A stretch of 64,000 bases of DNA from Curtobacterium salicis (GCF_011759505.1 NZ_JAAOYO010000002.1:310001-374000); one strand, 5' to 3'. Positions 1 through 9,911 are shown, counted from the stretch's first letter. Made by a program: numbers and translations. The notes: generated by a model from the letters alone, not told the origin.

Positions 1-2635
1 CCGCGAGCAGCAGGTCGATGTCGGCGGCGTAGCGACCGGCAGCGCCGGGGTTGGCGTTCCGGACCCGGTCGGCCGCCGCCAGCACCCGGGGGCCACGGGA
101 CCCGAACGGCACGTGCGGCCAGGTCTGCGACGCCCCCTGGTCACCGAGCGGGTTCGACTCGTGGGTCGTCCCCTCCGGGATCCGGTCCGCCTCGAGCACG
201 CCGGCCGCCACCAGGTCGTGCAGGTAGCGGCTCGGCGCGGTCGGCTTCACGCCGGTCGACCACGACGACCCGGTGACGAGCAGCTCGTGCTTCGCCCGGG
301 TCAGCGCGACGTAGGTGAGCCGGCGCTCCTCGTCCTCGTTCCGGGCCTTGACCTCGTCCTTGAACGCGTCGATCGCGTCCACGACGTCCTTCTGGGTCTC
401 CTGTCCGCGCCAGGCCAGACGCGGCAGTTCGTCGGCGTCGCCACGGAACTCGTACGGCAGCCGACCGAAGCCGAGCCAGCCGGTCGAGCCCTCCTGCGGG
501 CGGGCCGGCAACCCGCCCTCGACCATCCGGGGCACGGCGACCGCATCCCACTCGAGCCCCTTCGACCCGTGGATGGTGAGGATCTGCACGGTGCCGCCCT
601 CGGGCTCCTCGGACCGCGGCCCCATGTCGTCCCGACGCGCCGCGGCGTCGATCCACCCGAGGAACGCGCCGAGGTCCGCCCGGTCGTCGGTCTGCACGAA
701 CCCGCTGAGCTCGTCGACGAAGGCGTCGAGGTACGCCGAGCCGCCGTGCTCGTGCGCCGTGACCTCGATGTCGAGCCGCATCTCCTGCACCACGAGCGTG
801 ACGAAGTCGACCAGGTCGCCGCCCGCGCGGGCACGCAGCGAGGACAGCTGCGCACCGAGGGCCCGCATGCGCTCCCGGCCGGCCGGGCTGATGCCCTCGA
901 GCGCGGTGTGGTCGTCGGGGGCGGTCGTCACGAAGTCGAGGGCGTCGACGACGGACCCGTGCTCCCCCGCGGCGACCGACGCCCGGAACGCCGCCGTGAC
1001 GTCGTCGTCGAGCCGCCGGTGCGTGTGGTCGCGGCCGAAGAGCCAGCGGGCCAGACCGTGCAGCGCGACGATGTCCGCCGCCCCGATCCGCCACCGGGCG
1101 CCGGCGAGCAGTCGGATCAGGTCGTTGCCCGCGGCGGGGTCGTGCAGCACCCGGAGGCACGCCACCAGGTCCACGATCTCCGGTCGCTGCAGCAGGCCCC
1201 CGGTACCGAGCACGTGGTACGGCACCGCCCGGGCACCGAGCGCCGCCGTGAAGGCGGACAGGTCCTTCCGGGCGCGGAGCAGCAGCGCCATCGACCCGTC
1301 GGGGTTCCGCGCGCGCTGGTCGGCGAACCAGGCGGCCACGGCGTCGGCCTCTTCCGGCAGGGTCTCCGGGAACACCGCGGAGACCGTGCCGCTGTCCGCA
1401 CCGGGCCGCGGCTCGAGGCGCTCCACCTGGACCTCGGACGCGCTCGAGAGCGGCTCGACGACGGCGTTCGCGGCGGCGAGCACGTCGACGGGGTTCCGCC
1501 AGCTGGTCGACAGGGCGTAGGTGACGACCGGTTCGCCCGCCGGGTCCCCGAAGTCGGCCGGGAAGCGCGCGAGGTTCGCCGCACTGGCTCCGCGGAAGCC
1601 GTAGATGGACTGGTGCGGGTCCCCGACCGCCATCACCGGGTGGTCGCGGAACAGCCGGGCCAGGAACCGCGTCTGCACGACCGAGGTGTCCTGGTACTCG
1701 TCGAGCAGCACGACGGCGAACCGCGAGCGCAGGTCGTCTGCAACCCGCGGGGCAGCGTCGGCGGCAGCGAGTGCCAGGGCGATCTGGTCCGAGAACTCGA
1801 CGAAGCCGCGGTCGACCTTCTGTCGGCGGAACTCCTCGACCAGGTCCGCGAGCGGTTCGAGGGACCCGACCGCGGCGACGGCGTCGGTGACGGCCTTGTA
1901 CGGCGTGCCGCGACTCGACCCGGGCAGTTCGAGCAGCCCCCCGAAGTCGATCGAGAACCGACGGAGGTCGGCCGGGTCGACGAGGTGCTCGGAGGCGGCC
2001 CCGGCGAGCGCGACGACCGCGGCGGTGATGGTGTCGACGTTCCGGTCGAGGCCGGCGAGCCGGTCGTCCCGGGCTCCCACGACGACCCGTCGGGCGAGCT
2101 GCCACGCGGAGGGTTCGGTGAGCACCTGGGACTCGCCGTCACGCCCGACGAGCAGGGCGTTCTCGCGGAAGACGGCGTTCGCGAAGGCGTTGTAGGTGGA
2201 GACGGTCGGCGCGAGGAAGGCGTCCCCGGCCTCGATCAGCCCGGCGCCCTCGAGCGCGCCGATCCGGTCGTTGATGCGGACGCCGAGCTCGCCGGCGGCC
2301 TTGCGGGTGAAGGTCAGCCCGAGCACCTGGTCGGGCTGCACGAATCCGTTCGCGAGCAGCCAGACGACCCGGGAGGCCATCGTCTCGGTCTTGCCGCTGC
2401 CGGCGCCCGCGACGACCAGGGCCGGGGCGAGCGGGGACTCGATGACGGCCCGCTGCTGCGCGGTCGGGCGGGGCTTGCCCAGGGCGTCGGCGATCTCGTC
2501 GGCCCCGTACCGGCGTCGGGCCGGACGCTCGTCCGGCACCGCGCCTCCCGTCGGGGCGGCCGTCGGGGCGACCGCCGCAGCCGCAGCCGTGACAGCGGAC
2601 GTGGCGGTCTGGTCCACGGTGGTCTCGTCGCTCAC
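1..2635 (-). CDS. adnB: UvrD/Rep-family ATP-dependent helicase, AdnB-like, 3' end cut by window edge
   Basis: Superfamily 1 DNA helicase that would act with the upstream gene product as a heterodimeric motor-nuclease resecting double-strand breaks (AdnAB family). The frame stays open from a GTG at 2635 to the left edge, about 878 codons. Visible motifs are a Q-motif PTAQQ near residue 58, Walker A AGAGSGKT near 76-83, motif Ia LTFTRKAAGEL, Walker B LLDEYQDTS near 310 and GDPHQSIYGFRGAS. The C-terminal nuclease expected of the family lies beyond the edge. The start overlaps the upstream stop as GTGA, so translation is probably coupled. The A/B assignment rests on remembered mycobacterial order (Rv3202c then Rv3201c) and is inferred. 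Confidence 0.85.
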   Translation of the reverse strand, partial: MSDETTVDQTATSAVTAAAAAVAPTAAPTGGAVPDERPARRRYGADEIADALGKPRPTAQQRAVIESPLAPALVVAGAGSGKTETMASRVVWLLANGFVQPDQVLGLTFTRKAAGELGVRINDRIGALEGAGLIEAGDAFLAPTVSTYNAFANAVFRENALLVGRDGESQVLTEPSAWQLARRVVVGARDDRLAGLDRNVDTITAAVVALAGAASEHLVDPADLRRFSIDFGGLLELPGSSRGTPYKAVTDAVAAVGSLEPLADLVEEFRRQKVDRGFVEFSDQIALALAAADAAPRVADDLRSRFAVVLLDEYQDTSVVQTRFLARLFRDHPVMAVGDPHQSIYGFRGASAANLARFPADFGDPAGEPVVTYALSTSWRNPVDVLAAANAVVEPLSSASEVQVERLEPRPGADSGTVSAVFPETLPEEADAVAAWFADQRARNPDGSMALLLRARKDLSAFTAALGARAVPYHVLGTGGLLQRPEIVDLVACLRVLHDPAAGNDLIRLLAGARWRIGAADIVALHGLARWLFGRDHTHRRLDDDVTAAFRASVAAGEHGSVVDALDFVTTAPDDHTALEGISPAGRERMRALGAQLSSLRARAGGDLVDFVTLVVQEMRLDIEVTAHEHGGSAYLDAFVDELSGFVQTDDRADLGAFLGWIDAAARRDDMGPRSEEPEGGTVQILTIHGSKGLEWDAVAVPRMVEGGLPARPQEGSTGWLGFGRLPYEFRGDADELPRLAWRGQETQKDVVDAIDAFKDEVKARNEDEERRLTYVALTRAKHELLVTGSSWSTGVKPTAPSRYLHDLVAAGVLEADRIPEGTTHESNPLGDQGASQTWPHVPFGSRGPRVLAAADRVRNANPGAAGRYAADIDLLLA

Positions 2636-5600
2636 CAGGTCACCTCGCCCACGACGTGGATCCGGCACTCGGTCCCGGTGCGGGCCCGGTCGCAGTGGTC
2701 GTCCACGTTCGCCAGGAACGTCCGGCCGGCCATGCCGCGCGCGACGGTGTGCAGGCGTTCCCGGTAGGCCTCTCTCGACTCCGGGTCGAGGGCCCGCTGC
2801 GTCCGCTCCGAGTACGCGTGCGCACCTTTCGGGTTCTGCACGAAGACGAGCCGGGCGTCGGTGGTCTCCGCACCCTCCGGCACCCCCTCGACCGCGCCGT
2901 CGGCCACGGCGAGCTGGTACGCGGCGAGCTGCGGGTGTCCGGGCATGTCGTTCTTCTCGCTCGGCATCGAGCGCCCGGTCTTCAGGTCGACGATGCTGAT
3001 CCGGCCGTCGGGGTCGACCTCGATGCGGTCGATGCTCCCCCGCACCCGGGCCGGACCGGTCACGAGCGCGAACGACGCCTCGGCACCGAGCACGCGTCGC
3101 CCGGCGCTGGCGAACGTCCGCAGGTAGTCGCTCAGTCCCTCGATCATCCGTCGGGTCCGCACACGCTCGCGGTCGGCGACCCACGGCGACTCGAAGGTCA
3201 GCTCGTCCCAGCGTTCCTCGACCCGGTGCCACAGCGACTCGACGTCGACGTCGGTCGCGTGCTCCATCGCCTCGTGCACGATCGTGCCGATCCCCATCGC
3301 CGGACTCGGGGCACCGCCGCCGAACGTCTGCGCGAACCAGTGCACCGGGCACTCCTCGAAGGTGCCGATGCGGGAGGGCGACACCGCCACCGTCGGCGGC
3401 ACCGGCTCGCCGACCTCGCCGTCCTCGTCGCCGCCCTCGGGCACGACCGGTTCGGCGTCCAGGTCGACCAGGGGTGCGTCCGTCGACGGTTCGACGATGC
3501 CGTACCAGTCGTCGGGGGCCGCGCCGGGCACGTCCTCGGCCGCCAGACGTGCCAGCGCCGAAGCGGCCTCGTGGTCCCCGGTCGCCACCACGCGGCGGCG
3601 CAGCGACCCGGCGAGCCCGCGCAACGACAGCGGGTGCGCGGACGGCTGCCGGTCCGGCGGCACCGGCACCAGTCGCACGAAGGGCGAGGGCGACTCGTCG
3701 TCGTTCGCGACGGTCGCGATGACGACCTGCGTCGTGGCGCGGGACACCGCTCGCACGAACAGGCGGAGCTCGTCACCGATCACCGCTGCGCGGTCGTCGG
3801 TGGGTGAGTGCGGGATCCCCGCCGCGGCACGGACCAGCCCGTCCGGGTCGAGCAGGCTGCCGCGCACCCGCGTGTTCGGCCAGACGCCGTCCTGGAGGCC
3901 CGTGACCACCACGACGTCGCACTCCAGCCCGACGGTGGCCGAGGGGGTGAGCACGCGGACCCGTCCGGCGGTCCGGTCCGGGCCGATCGAGTCCTCCGGC
4001 AGGTCCGCCCCGAGGAGGTCGTCGACGAACACGCGCGCCGGGGCGTCCGGCGTCCGCTCGACGAAGCGCTTCGCGGCGGTGAACAGCCCGACGACCGCGT
4101 CGAGGTGCCGGTCCGCCTCGGCGGCGCCGACCCCGCCGGCGACGGACTGCGACCGCCACACACCGGCCAGGCCGCTGCGCTCCCAGAGGCCCCAGAGGAT
4201 CTCCTCGATGCTCCCACCCGACTCGGCGTCCTGCCGGGCGGTGACGAAGCTCGACGCGAGCCGCATCGCACGCCGGGCGAAAGCGGCGTCGATCGTCGCC
4301 AGGCGTTCCGGGGCGCCGAGCGCGTCGACCAGCAGCTCGTCGGCCGTCCGGGTCCCCCCGCCGGCCAGTTCCTCACGCCGCAGGGCGAGACGCAGTCGGC
4401 GGATCGCCAGGGTGTCGAGCCCCCCGAGCGGACCGGTCGCGAACGAGGTCGCCAGGTCGGCGTCGAGCGGGATGACCCCGAGGGCGACGGCTGCGGCGTC
4501 CACCAGCGTCCGGGAGGCCGTGTCGTCCCGCGGACGGGTCGGGGCAGCGCCGGCCGTGGCGGGGACCTCGGCCACCGAGAGCGCCCGGACCAGTTCCGGG
4601 ATCGCGGCACCACTGCGCGTGACGACGACCATCCGGTGCCACGGGACACCGTCGAGCAGCCGGTGTTCGCGGAGACGTCTCGCCACCGCGGCCACCATCG
4701 CGGAACGGCTGGGCGCTTCGAGGTGCAGGACCGCGTCGGAGCGGCCACGGGCCTCCCGGGCGAGGGCGGCGCGCTGTCGACCGGCGGCCGCGGTGCCGAT
4801 GCGCCCCGTGATGCCGGTCACCAGCGTGCGGATCGGGGCCGCGTGCCGGTGCACGGTCCCGAGCACGATCTCCTGCACGTGCGGGACGCCGAGGCGCGGT
4901 CCGAGGCGGCCGAGGACGTCCGGGACGGCACCGCGGAAAGCGGACGCCGCGATGTCCGGGTCGCCGAACGCGACCACCTGCACGCCGGATCGGGCGAGGG
5001 CACCGAGCAGGGCGATCTCGCCCTCGACCAGTTCCTGCACGTCGTCGACGACCACCAGGCGGAGTGCGGCGACGGCGGGCGGCAGCTCGCCACGGAGCAC
5101 GGCGGCGGTCGCGAAGGCGACGAGTTCGGCGGCGTCGAGGCTCGTCGACCGGAACGCCGTCACCGCTGCGCGGTACTCGTCGACGAAGTCGCCGACCGCC
5201 CGCCACTCGGGGTGTCCGGTGTCGTCGCCGAGCTCGCGCATGTCGTCGGGTTCGATCCCGGCGGCGACCGCCCGCATCATGAGGTCGCGGAGCGCCGTCC
5301 GGAACCCGGCCCGCTCACGGACGACCTCGGTGATCGGCAGCGGCCAGGCGGGACCGGTGCCGTCGAGTTCGTGGCCGTCCAGGAGGTCCGCGATGACCCG
5401 GTCCTGCTCGCCGCCGGTCAGCAGGGTCGGCGGCTCCTGCCCCTGCACGGCAGCCGCGTGCCCGACCACCTGGAAGGCGAGGGAGTTGACCGTCCGGGCC
5501 AGGGCGCCCGGCGTGACCCGGTCGACGGCCGCGGCCAGGCGATCGCGGAGCGCGGTGGCAGCGACGCGTGCCGAGGTGAGCGCGAGGACGGTGGCCTGCC

Positions 5601-5805
5601 CGGCGGAGTCGACCGCGCCGGGGCGGGCGAACCGATCGGCCACGAGCCGCGTCAGCGTGCTCGTCTTGCCCGTTCCCGGAGCGCCGATGACCGCCGCGTG
5701 CACCCCGTCGGGCAGTGCGAGCACGGCCTGCTGTGCCGGGTCGTCGACCAGTGCGCGCGCGACCGAGCCGAGGTCCGGCGCGGGCGTCAGGGTGGTCGGT
5801 GGCAC
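2632..5805 (-). CDS. adnA: Helicase-nuclease with UvrD-like motor and PD-(D/E)XK nuclease, AdnA-like
   Basis: Second subunit of the presumed AdnAB DNA-end resection machine. The N-terminal motor carries Walker A GAPGTGKTST at about residues 41-50. The C-terminal third has a RecB-type nuclease with GTIVHEAMEHA, IDRIEVD and the catalytic VDLKTG near residues 925-942. The length of about 1057 residues fits the family. The frame could start at an ATG at 5844, but a GTG at 5805 is preferred. TACCGT (5817-5812) lies exactly 6 nt upstream of it, the leaderless -10 spacing used by many genes here. The gene overlaps adnB by 4 nt and is divergent from the DUF3107 gene. Confidence 0.87.
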   Translation of the reverse strand: MPPTTLTPAPDLGSVARALVDDPAQQAVLALPDGVHAAVIGAPGTGKTSTLTRLVADRFARPGAVDSAGQATVLALTSARVAATALRDRLAAAVDRVTPGALARTVNSLAFQVVGHAAAVQGQEPPTLLTGGEQDRVIADLLDGHELDGTGPAWPLPITEVVRERAGFRTALRDLMMRAVAAGIEPDDMRELGDDTGHPEWRAVGDFVDEYRAAVTAFRSTSLDAAELVAFATAAVLRGELPPAVAALRLVVVDDVQELVEGEIALLGALARSGVQVVAFGDPDIAASAFRGAVPDVLGRLGPRLGVPHVQEIVLGTVHRHAAPIRTLVTGITGRIGTAAAGRQRAALAREARGRSDAVLHLEAPSRSAMVAAVARRLREHRLLDGVPWHRMVVVTRSGAAIPELVRALSVAEVPATAGAAPTRPRDDTASRTLVDAAAVALGVIPLDADLATSFATGPLGGLDTLAIRRLRLALRREELAGGGTRTADELLVDALGAPERLATIDAAFARRAMRLASSFVTARQDAESGGSIEEILWGLWERSGLAGVWRSQSVAGGVGAAEADRHLDAVVGLFTAAKRFVERTPDAPARVFVDDLLGADLPEDSIGPDRTAGRVRVLTPSATVGLECDVVVVTGLQDGVWPNTRVRGSLLDPDGLVRAAAGIPHSPTDDRAAVIGDELRLFVRAVSRATTQVVIATVANDDESPSPFVRLVPVPPDRQPSAHPLSLRGLAGSLRRRVVATGDHEAASALARLAAEDVPGAAPDDWYGIVEPSTDAPLVDLDAEPVVPEGGDEDGEVGEPVPPTVAVSPSRIGTFEECPVHWFAQTFGGGAPSPAMGIGTIVHEAMEHATDVDVESLWHRVEERWDELTFESPWVADRERVRTRRMIEGLSDYLRTFASAGRRVLGAEASFALVTGPARVRGSIDRIEVDPDGRISIVDLKTGRSMPSEKNDMPGHPQLAAYQLAVADGAVEGVPEGAETTDARLVFVQNPKGAHAYSERTQRALDPESREAYRERLHTVARGMAGRTFLANVDDHCDRARTGTECRIHVVGEVTW

Positions 5806-5924
5806 GGTCGTACGGTACCCACCGCAGCCGACATCGCGGGCCACCCGCGCCGGGCTGCGGATGCCCTGGTGCGCCCGCGGCGAACGCTCCGGGCAGGCCG
5901 GGGACGCTCGACTAGGGTGAGGTC

Positions 5925-6149
5925 GTGGACATCAAGATCGGCATCATCAACAGCCCCCGCGAGATCGGTTTCGAGACGGCGCAGACCGCCGACGAGATCG
6001 AGACCGCCGTGTCCGACGCCCTCGCGGCCAAGGCGACGCACATCTCCCTCACGGACGACAAGGGCCGCCGCTTCATCGTGCCGGTCGGATCGCTCGCGTA
6101 CGTCGAGGTCGGCGCGGAAGAGTCCCGCCGCATCGGCTTCTTCGCCTGA
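5925..6149 (+). CDS. DUF3107 family small protein
   Basis: A 74-residue protein beginning MDIKIGIINSPREIGFE and ending in RRIGFFA, with the pattern of the actinobacterial DUF3107 family (M. tuberculosis TB9.4/Rv3208A as remembered). Its molecular function is not known. It has no signal peptide or membrane segment and should be cytosolic. The GTG start follows TAGGGT (5913-5918) by 6 nt, so the message is probably leaderless. Lying next to adnAB and close to a MiaE-like protein and an RhlE-like helicase reproduces a conserved actinobacterial gene order. Confidence 0.85.
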   Translation: MDIKIGIINSPREIGFETAQTADEIETAVSDALAAKATHISLTDDKGRRFIVPVGSLAYVEVGAEESRRIGFFA

Positions 6150-6159
6150 CGCTCCCCGC

Positions 6160-6456
6160 ATGGAGCTCCTCTTCGCCGTCCTCGGCGGGATCCTCCTCGG
6201 GGCGGTCGCCCACGTGGTCGTGCCCTGGCGCACGACCCGCGGGGTGCTGATCGGCCCGGTGGTCGGCGGCATCGTCGCGGCTGTCCTGTGGGAGGCCCTG
6301 ACCTGGGCCGGCTGGTCCTACGGCGGGACGTGGATCTGGGTCGTCGCCCTGGTGGGTGCCGGCGTCGTGGCGCTGGTCGTCGAGGTCGTGCTCGGCCGTC
6401 GCCGCACGGCAGCGGACGAAGCGCACTACGAGCAGTTGGTCAAGCAGGGCGCCTAG
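6160..6456 (+). CDS. Small integral membrane protein, function unknown
   Basis: A 98-residue protein starting MELLFAVLGGILLGAVAH, 10 nt after the DUF3107 stop and probably in its operon. Three hydrophobic segments are visible: about 4-20, 30-48 (including the tryptophan-containing stretch) and 58-78. A short charged cytosolic tail ends YEQLVKQGA. No catalytic motif is recognised. The same frame is open far upstream, but that part only mirrors adnA on the other strand; the ATG at 6160 fits the preceding gene end. Confidence 0.7.
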   Translation: MELLFAVLGGILLGAVAHVVVPWRTTRGVLIGPVVGGIVAAVLWEALTWAGWSYGGTWIWVVALVGAGVVALVVEVVLGRRRTAADEAHYEQLVKQGA

Positions 6457-6475
6457 CGCAGCTGCTGTCGCCGGC

Positions 6476-7189
6476 TCAGGCTGTCAGGCCGAGCGCGTCC
6501 ATCCGTCGGGTGTGCGCGGCGATGAGCTCGGTCCAGACCGGCTCGAGCCGCTCCTGGTCCTCCCGGGCGTGCGACGCCAGGGCGGAGCGGGCGACGAGCA
6601 GCGTGTCGCCCACGAGGCGGCGGCCCCACATCGCCAGACGCGACGCCACGACGGGGTCCTCGTCGATCCGCGCGGTCAGTTCCTCGACCACCGCGGGCTC
6701 TTCACGGGCGTCGAACACCGTGCGCAGACGCTGCCGGACGTCGATCGGCAGGGACCGCAGCAGGTTCGCGAACAGGTCGTTCAGGATGCCGGCGGTGACG
6801 TAGCCGGTGAGCATCGACTCGTACCAGTCCGCGCCGCTCGTGCGCTCGAGGAAGCGGTCGATCGCGTCCCGGTGCGGAGCCATCAGATCGGCCGGCTCCT
6901 TGCCGCCACGCTCGATCTCGGCCACGATGGCACGGTGCCGCTCGAGAGCGGTCGTCGCGAGCACCCCGGTGACCAGACGGCCCGAGAGCGTCGGCGCACC
7001 GGCGCCGGCACGGCCCATGGTCTCGTACAGCGACAGCTGCAGGTAGGCGGCCTGGCCGAGGTAGACGTCCAGCTCCGGGCTGACGTCGTCCAGCTGCAGA
7101 CGCTCGACGGTCCCGCTACGCGGGTTCCGCGACGCGAGCCAGGCTGCAGCGAGCTGCCCAGCACGCTTCCGGTTCCACCACGACACCAC
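6476..7189 (-). CDS. Ferritin-like fold protein, MiaE-like (tRNA hydroxylase family)
   Basis: A 237-residue all-helical protein beginning MVSWWNRKRAGQLAAAW. It resembles the actinobacterial ferritin-like/MiaE_2 family, whose relatives include a di-iron tRNA hydroxylase. The family members are usually annotated only by fold, and a hydroxylase activity is not shown here. The GTG start is preceded by TATGCT (7201-7196) with a 6-nt gap, suggesting a leaderless transcript. It is divergent from the DEAD-box helicase gene, with both promoters in 75 bp, an arrangement also remembered for Rv3210c/rhlE. Confidence 0.7.
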   Translation of the reverse strand: MVSWWNRKRAGQLAAAWLASRNPRSGTVERLQLDDVSPELDVYLGQAAYLQLSLYETMGRAGAGAPTLSGRLVTGVLATTALERHRAIVAEIERGGKEPADLMAPHRDAIDRFLERTSGADWYESMLTGYVTAGILNDLFANLLRSLPIDVRQRLRTVFDAREEPAVVEELTARIDEDPVVASRLAMWGRRLVGDTLLVARSALASHAREDQERLEPVWTELIAAHTRRMDALGLTA

Positions 7190-7264
7190 CCGCCCAGCAT
7201 ACGGGTCGGGTGATCCCCCTCCGGCACGTCGGTAGACTGGCCCGGACTCCTCCCCACGAACAGG

Positions 7265-8842
7265 GTGAACTTCTTGACTTTCTCAGAACTCCAGATCGAG
7301 CAGGACATCGTCGATGCGCTCGCGAGCAAGGGCATCATCGAGCCCTTCCCGATCCAGCAGCAGACGATCCCGCTCGCCCTGACCGGCCAGGACATCATCG
7401 GTCAGGCCAAGACCGGCACCGGCAAGACCTTCGGGTTCGGCCTGCCGCTGATCCAGCGCATCGGCGCCGACCCGGCGCCGGGCGTGAAGGCGCTCGTCGT
7501 CGTCCCGACCCGCGAGCTCGCCGTGCAGGTGAGCGAGGACCTCGAGTCCGCGATGGTCAACCGTCCGACCAAGCTCGTCTCGATCTACGGCGGCAAGGCG
7601 TACGAGGGCCAGGTCGAGCAGCTCAAGGCCGGCGCGCAGATCGTCGTCGGCACGCCCGGTCGTCTCATCGACCTGCAGCGGCAGCGACTCCTGGACCTCT
7701 CGCACGTGCAGGAGATCGTCCTCGACGAGGCCGACCGCATGCTCGACCTCGGGTTCCTCTCGGACATCGAGCGGATCTTCCAGGCCGTGCCCGAGGTCCG
7801 GCACACGATGCTGTTCTCGGCGACGATGCCGGCACCGATCGTCGCGCTCGCCCGCCGCTTCATGTCGCGTCCGGTGCACATCCGCGCGACGGACCCGGAC
7901 GAGGGTCTGATGCAGGCGAACATCAAGCACGTCATCTACCGCGCCCACTCCCTGGACAAGGACGAGGTCATCGCCCGCATCCTCCAGGCCGAGGGTCGCG
8001 GCAAGACCGTCATCTTCACGCGCACGAAGCGCGCCGCAGCCCGCATCGTCGAGGAGCTGAAGGACCGCGGCTTCAACGCCGCCGCCGTCCACGGCGACCT
8101 CAACCAGGAGCAGCGTGAACGTGCGATGGCCGCCTTCAAGGCCGGCAAGCGCGACGTCCTCATCGCGACCGACGTCGCCGCCCGCGGCATCGACGTGGAC
8201 GACGTCACGCACGTCATCAACCACACGATCCCGGACGACCCGGACACGTACCTGCACCGCGCCGGCCGCACTGGCCGTGCGGGCAAGACCGGCATCGCGG
8301 TCACGTTCGTCGACTGGGACGACCTGCACAAGTGGACGCTGATCGACAAGGCGCTCGAGTTCGGCATCCCCGAGCCCGTCGAGACCTACTCGTCCTCGCC
8401 GCACCTGTTCACCGACCTGGACATCCCGGTCGGCACCAAGGGGCGCCTGCCCGGCACCACCTCGCACGCCGCGACCGCCGGGACCGAGAAGTCCTCCGCC
8501 GGCTCGCGATCGGGCTCCGCCTCCGGCTCGCGTTCCGGCAGCGCCGGGGAGTCCCGGTCCCGCAACCGCACCCGGTCCACCGGTTCCGAGCAGCCCGGCT
8601 CGCGTCGCACCTCGGGTGACCGTCCGGCAGGGACGCGCACCGCTCCCGCCGAGGACACGAGCACGCCGGACGTCACGACGCCCGCTGCCTCGGCCCCGGT
8701 CGAGGGTGCGCCGACCTCCCCCGCCGGTGACGAGTCGGGTGACGGCACGCAGAAGCGTCGCCGCCGTCGTCGCCGTCGCGGCGGCAGCGGCTCGTCGGAG
8801 GCGACCGCCTCGGCACCGCAGGGATCCTCGGACGGCGAGTAG
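7265..8842 (+). CDS. DEAD-box ATP-dependent RNA helicase, RhlE-like
   Basis: Unwinds RNA duplexes in ribosome assembly or RNA turnover. The two RecA-like domains cover about residues 1-390. Motifs in order are Q-motif region PFPIQQQTIPLAL, Walker A AKTGTGKT, PTRELA, DEADRMLDLGF, SAT and HRAGRTGRAG. The last 130 residues are low-complexity: Ser/Gly/Arg repeats, a Pro/Thr-rich acidic part, then a run of arginines followed by GGSGSS. This is a typical basic RNA-binding tail. The start is GTG. A possible -10 TAGACT lies at 7233-7238. A strong hairpin follows the stop. Confidence 0.93.
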   Translation: MNFLTFSELQIEQDIVDALASKGIIEPFPIQQQTIPLALTGQDIIGQAKTGTGKTFGFGLPLIQRIGADPAPGVKALVVVPTRELAVQVSEDLESAMVNRPTKLVSIYGGKAYEGQVEQLKAGAQIVVGTPGRLIDLQRQRLLDLSHVQEIVLDEADRMLDLGFLSDIERIFQAVPEVRHTMLFSATMPAPIVALARRFMSRPVHIRATDPDEGLMQANIKHVIYRAHSLDKDEVIARILQAEGRGKTVIFTRTKRAAARIVEELKDRGFNAAAVHGDLNQEQRERAMAAFKAGKRDVLIATDVAARGIDVDDVTHVINHTIPDDPDTYLHRAGRTGRAGKTGIAVTFVDWDDLHKWTLIDKALEFGIPEPVETYSSSPHLFTDLDIPVGTKGRLPGTTSHAATAGTEKSSAGSRSGSASGSRSGSAGESRSRNRTRSTGSEQPGSRRTSGDRPAGTRTAPAEDTSTPDVTTPAASAPVEGAPTSPAGDESGDGTQKRRRRRRRRGGSGSSEATASAPQGSSDGE

Positions 8843-8858
8843 CGCCTCCAGACCGATC

Positions 8859-8884
8859 GGCCCCGTCACCTCGGTGACGGGGCC
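8859..8884. terminator. Intrinsic-terminator-like hairpin after the RNA helicase
   Basis: Perfect 12-bp inverted repeat: 8859-8870 pairs with 8873-8884, only 2 nt between arms. It lies between convergent genes and could serve both. No long T-run follows. Confidence 0.7.
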
Positions 8885-8950
8885 GTCGTCGTTCCCGGAT
8901 CCGCTCAGCCGTCCCCTGCTCAGCTCAGGGACGCGTGAGGGGCGTGCGCG

Positions 8951-9823
8951 TCAGGACAGACGCGAGCCCGGGCCGACGACGGGCTCGCTGCCGGTCGCCT
9001 GCTCGACGATCGCGTCGAAGGAGCGGCGGGCGGTGCGGTGCTCGCCCAGGCGGTTCGGCTTGCCCTCGCCGTGGTAGTCGCTCGACCCGGTGACGAAGAG
9101 CCCGAACTGCTCGGTCCAGTCCAGCAGGGTCCGCTTGCCGTGCGCCTGGTTCTCGCGGTGGTCGACCTCGAGGCCGCCGAGGCCCGCGTCGACGAGTTCG
9201 CGGAGCATCGGCTCGTCGATGACGATCCCGCGCGAGGACGCCGCCGGGTGCGCGATCACCGGCACCCCGCCCGCAGCGCGGATGAGCTCCACGCCGCGGA
9301 GCGGAGTCGGAGCGTCGTGCGGCTGGTAGTAGCCGGAGGACGGGTGCAGGATGCCGCGGAACGCCGCACTGCGGTCGGACTCCAGCCCGAGCCGGACCAG
9401 GGCGTCGGCGATGTGGGGGCGACCGATGGTCGCACCCTCGCTCGACTCGGCCAGGACGTCGTCCCAGGTGATCGGGTGGTCGCGGCCGATGGCGTCGACC
9501 ATGCTGCGGGCCCGGGTGAGACGGCCGTCGCGGATCGCGGTGGTCTCGGCGACGAGGCCCGGGTCCGCGGGGTCGACCAGGTAACCGAGCACGTGCACGC
9601 TCCGCCAGCCGATCCGGGTGCTCAACTCGAGCCCGGGCACCAGCGTCATCGGCAGCTGCCGCACGGCCTCGGCGGCCTCGTGCCACCCCGCCGTGGTGTC
9701 GTGGTCGGTCAGGGCGACGCCGTCCAGGCCACTCGCCGCAGCGGCCCGGACGAGGTCCGCCGGGCGCTCGGTGCCGTCGGAGACGCTCGAGTGAGCGTGC
9801 AGGTCGATGAACGGATCAGGCAC
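8951..9823 (-). CDS. PHP-domain metal-dependent phosphoesterase
   Basis: A 290-residue polymerase-and-histidinol-phosphatase family protein. It starts MPDPFIDLHAHSSVSDGT, and DLHAHS supplies the first metal-ligand histidines. LTDHDT, GLELST, PVIAHPA and SSDYHG follow in the usual order. Relatives hydrolyse 3',5'-nucleotide bisphosphates or short RNA (the YciV/RNase AM group), so a role in nucleotide or RNA turnover is inferred. The GTG start is 6 nt downstream of TAGCAT (9835-9830), a leaderless arrangement. It converges on the RNA helicase gene. Confidence 0.85.
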   Translation of the reverse strand: MPDPFIDLHAHSSVSDGTERPADLVRAAAASGLDGVALTDHDTTAGWHEAAEAVRQLPMTLVPGLELSTRIGWRSVHVLGYLVDPADPGLVAETTAIRDGRLTRARSMVDAIGRDHPITWDDVLAESSEGATIGRPHIADALVRLGLESDRSAAFRGILHPSSGYYQPHDAPTPLRGVELIRAAGGVPVIAHPAASSRGIVIDEPMLRELVDAGLGGLEVDHRENQAHGKRTLLDWTEQFGLFVTGSSDYHGEGKPNRLGEHRTARRSFDAIVEQATGSEPVVGPGSRLS

Positions 9824-9911
9824 GCGGCAATGCTACCGACAGGTCACCGGCTGGCCGGACGCCGTTCACAGACGCAGGTCGGCCACGAGTGTGCGGGCGA
9901 CATGAGCGCGG

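Noticed and set aside
3284-5920. Long plus-strand frames (878 and 882 codons) opposite adnA
   Set aside because: Ser/Arg/Pro-rich or Arg/Glu/Val-rich with no motif. adnA has clear helicase and nuclease motifs. Only the last 98 codons of one frame (from 6160) are a real gene.
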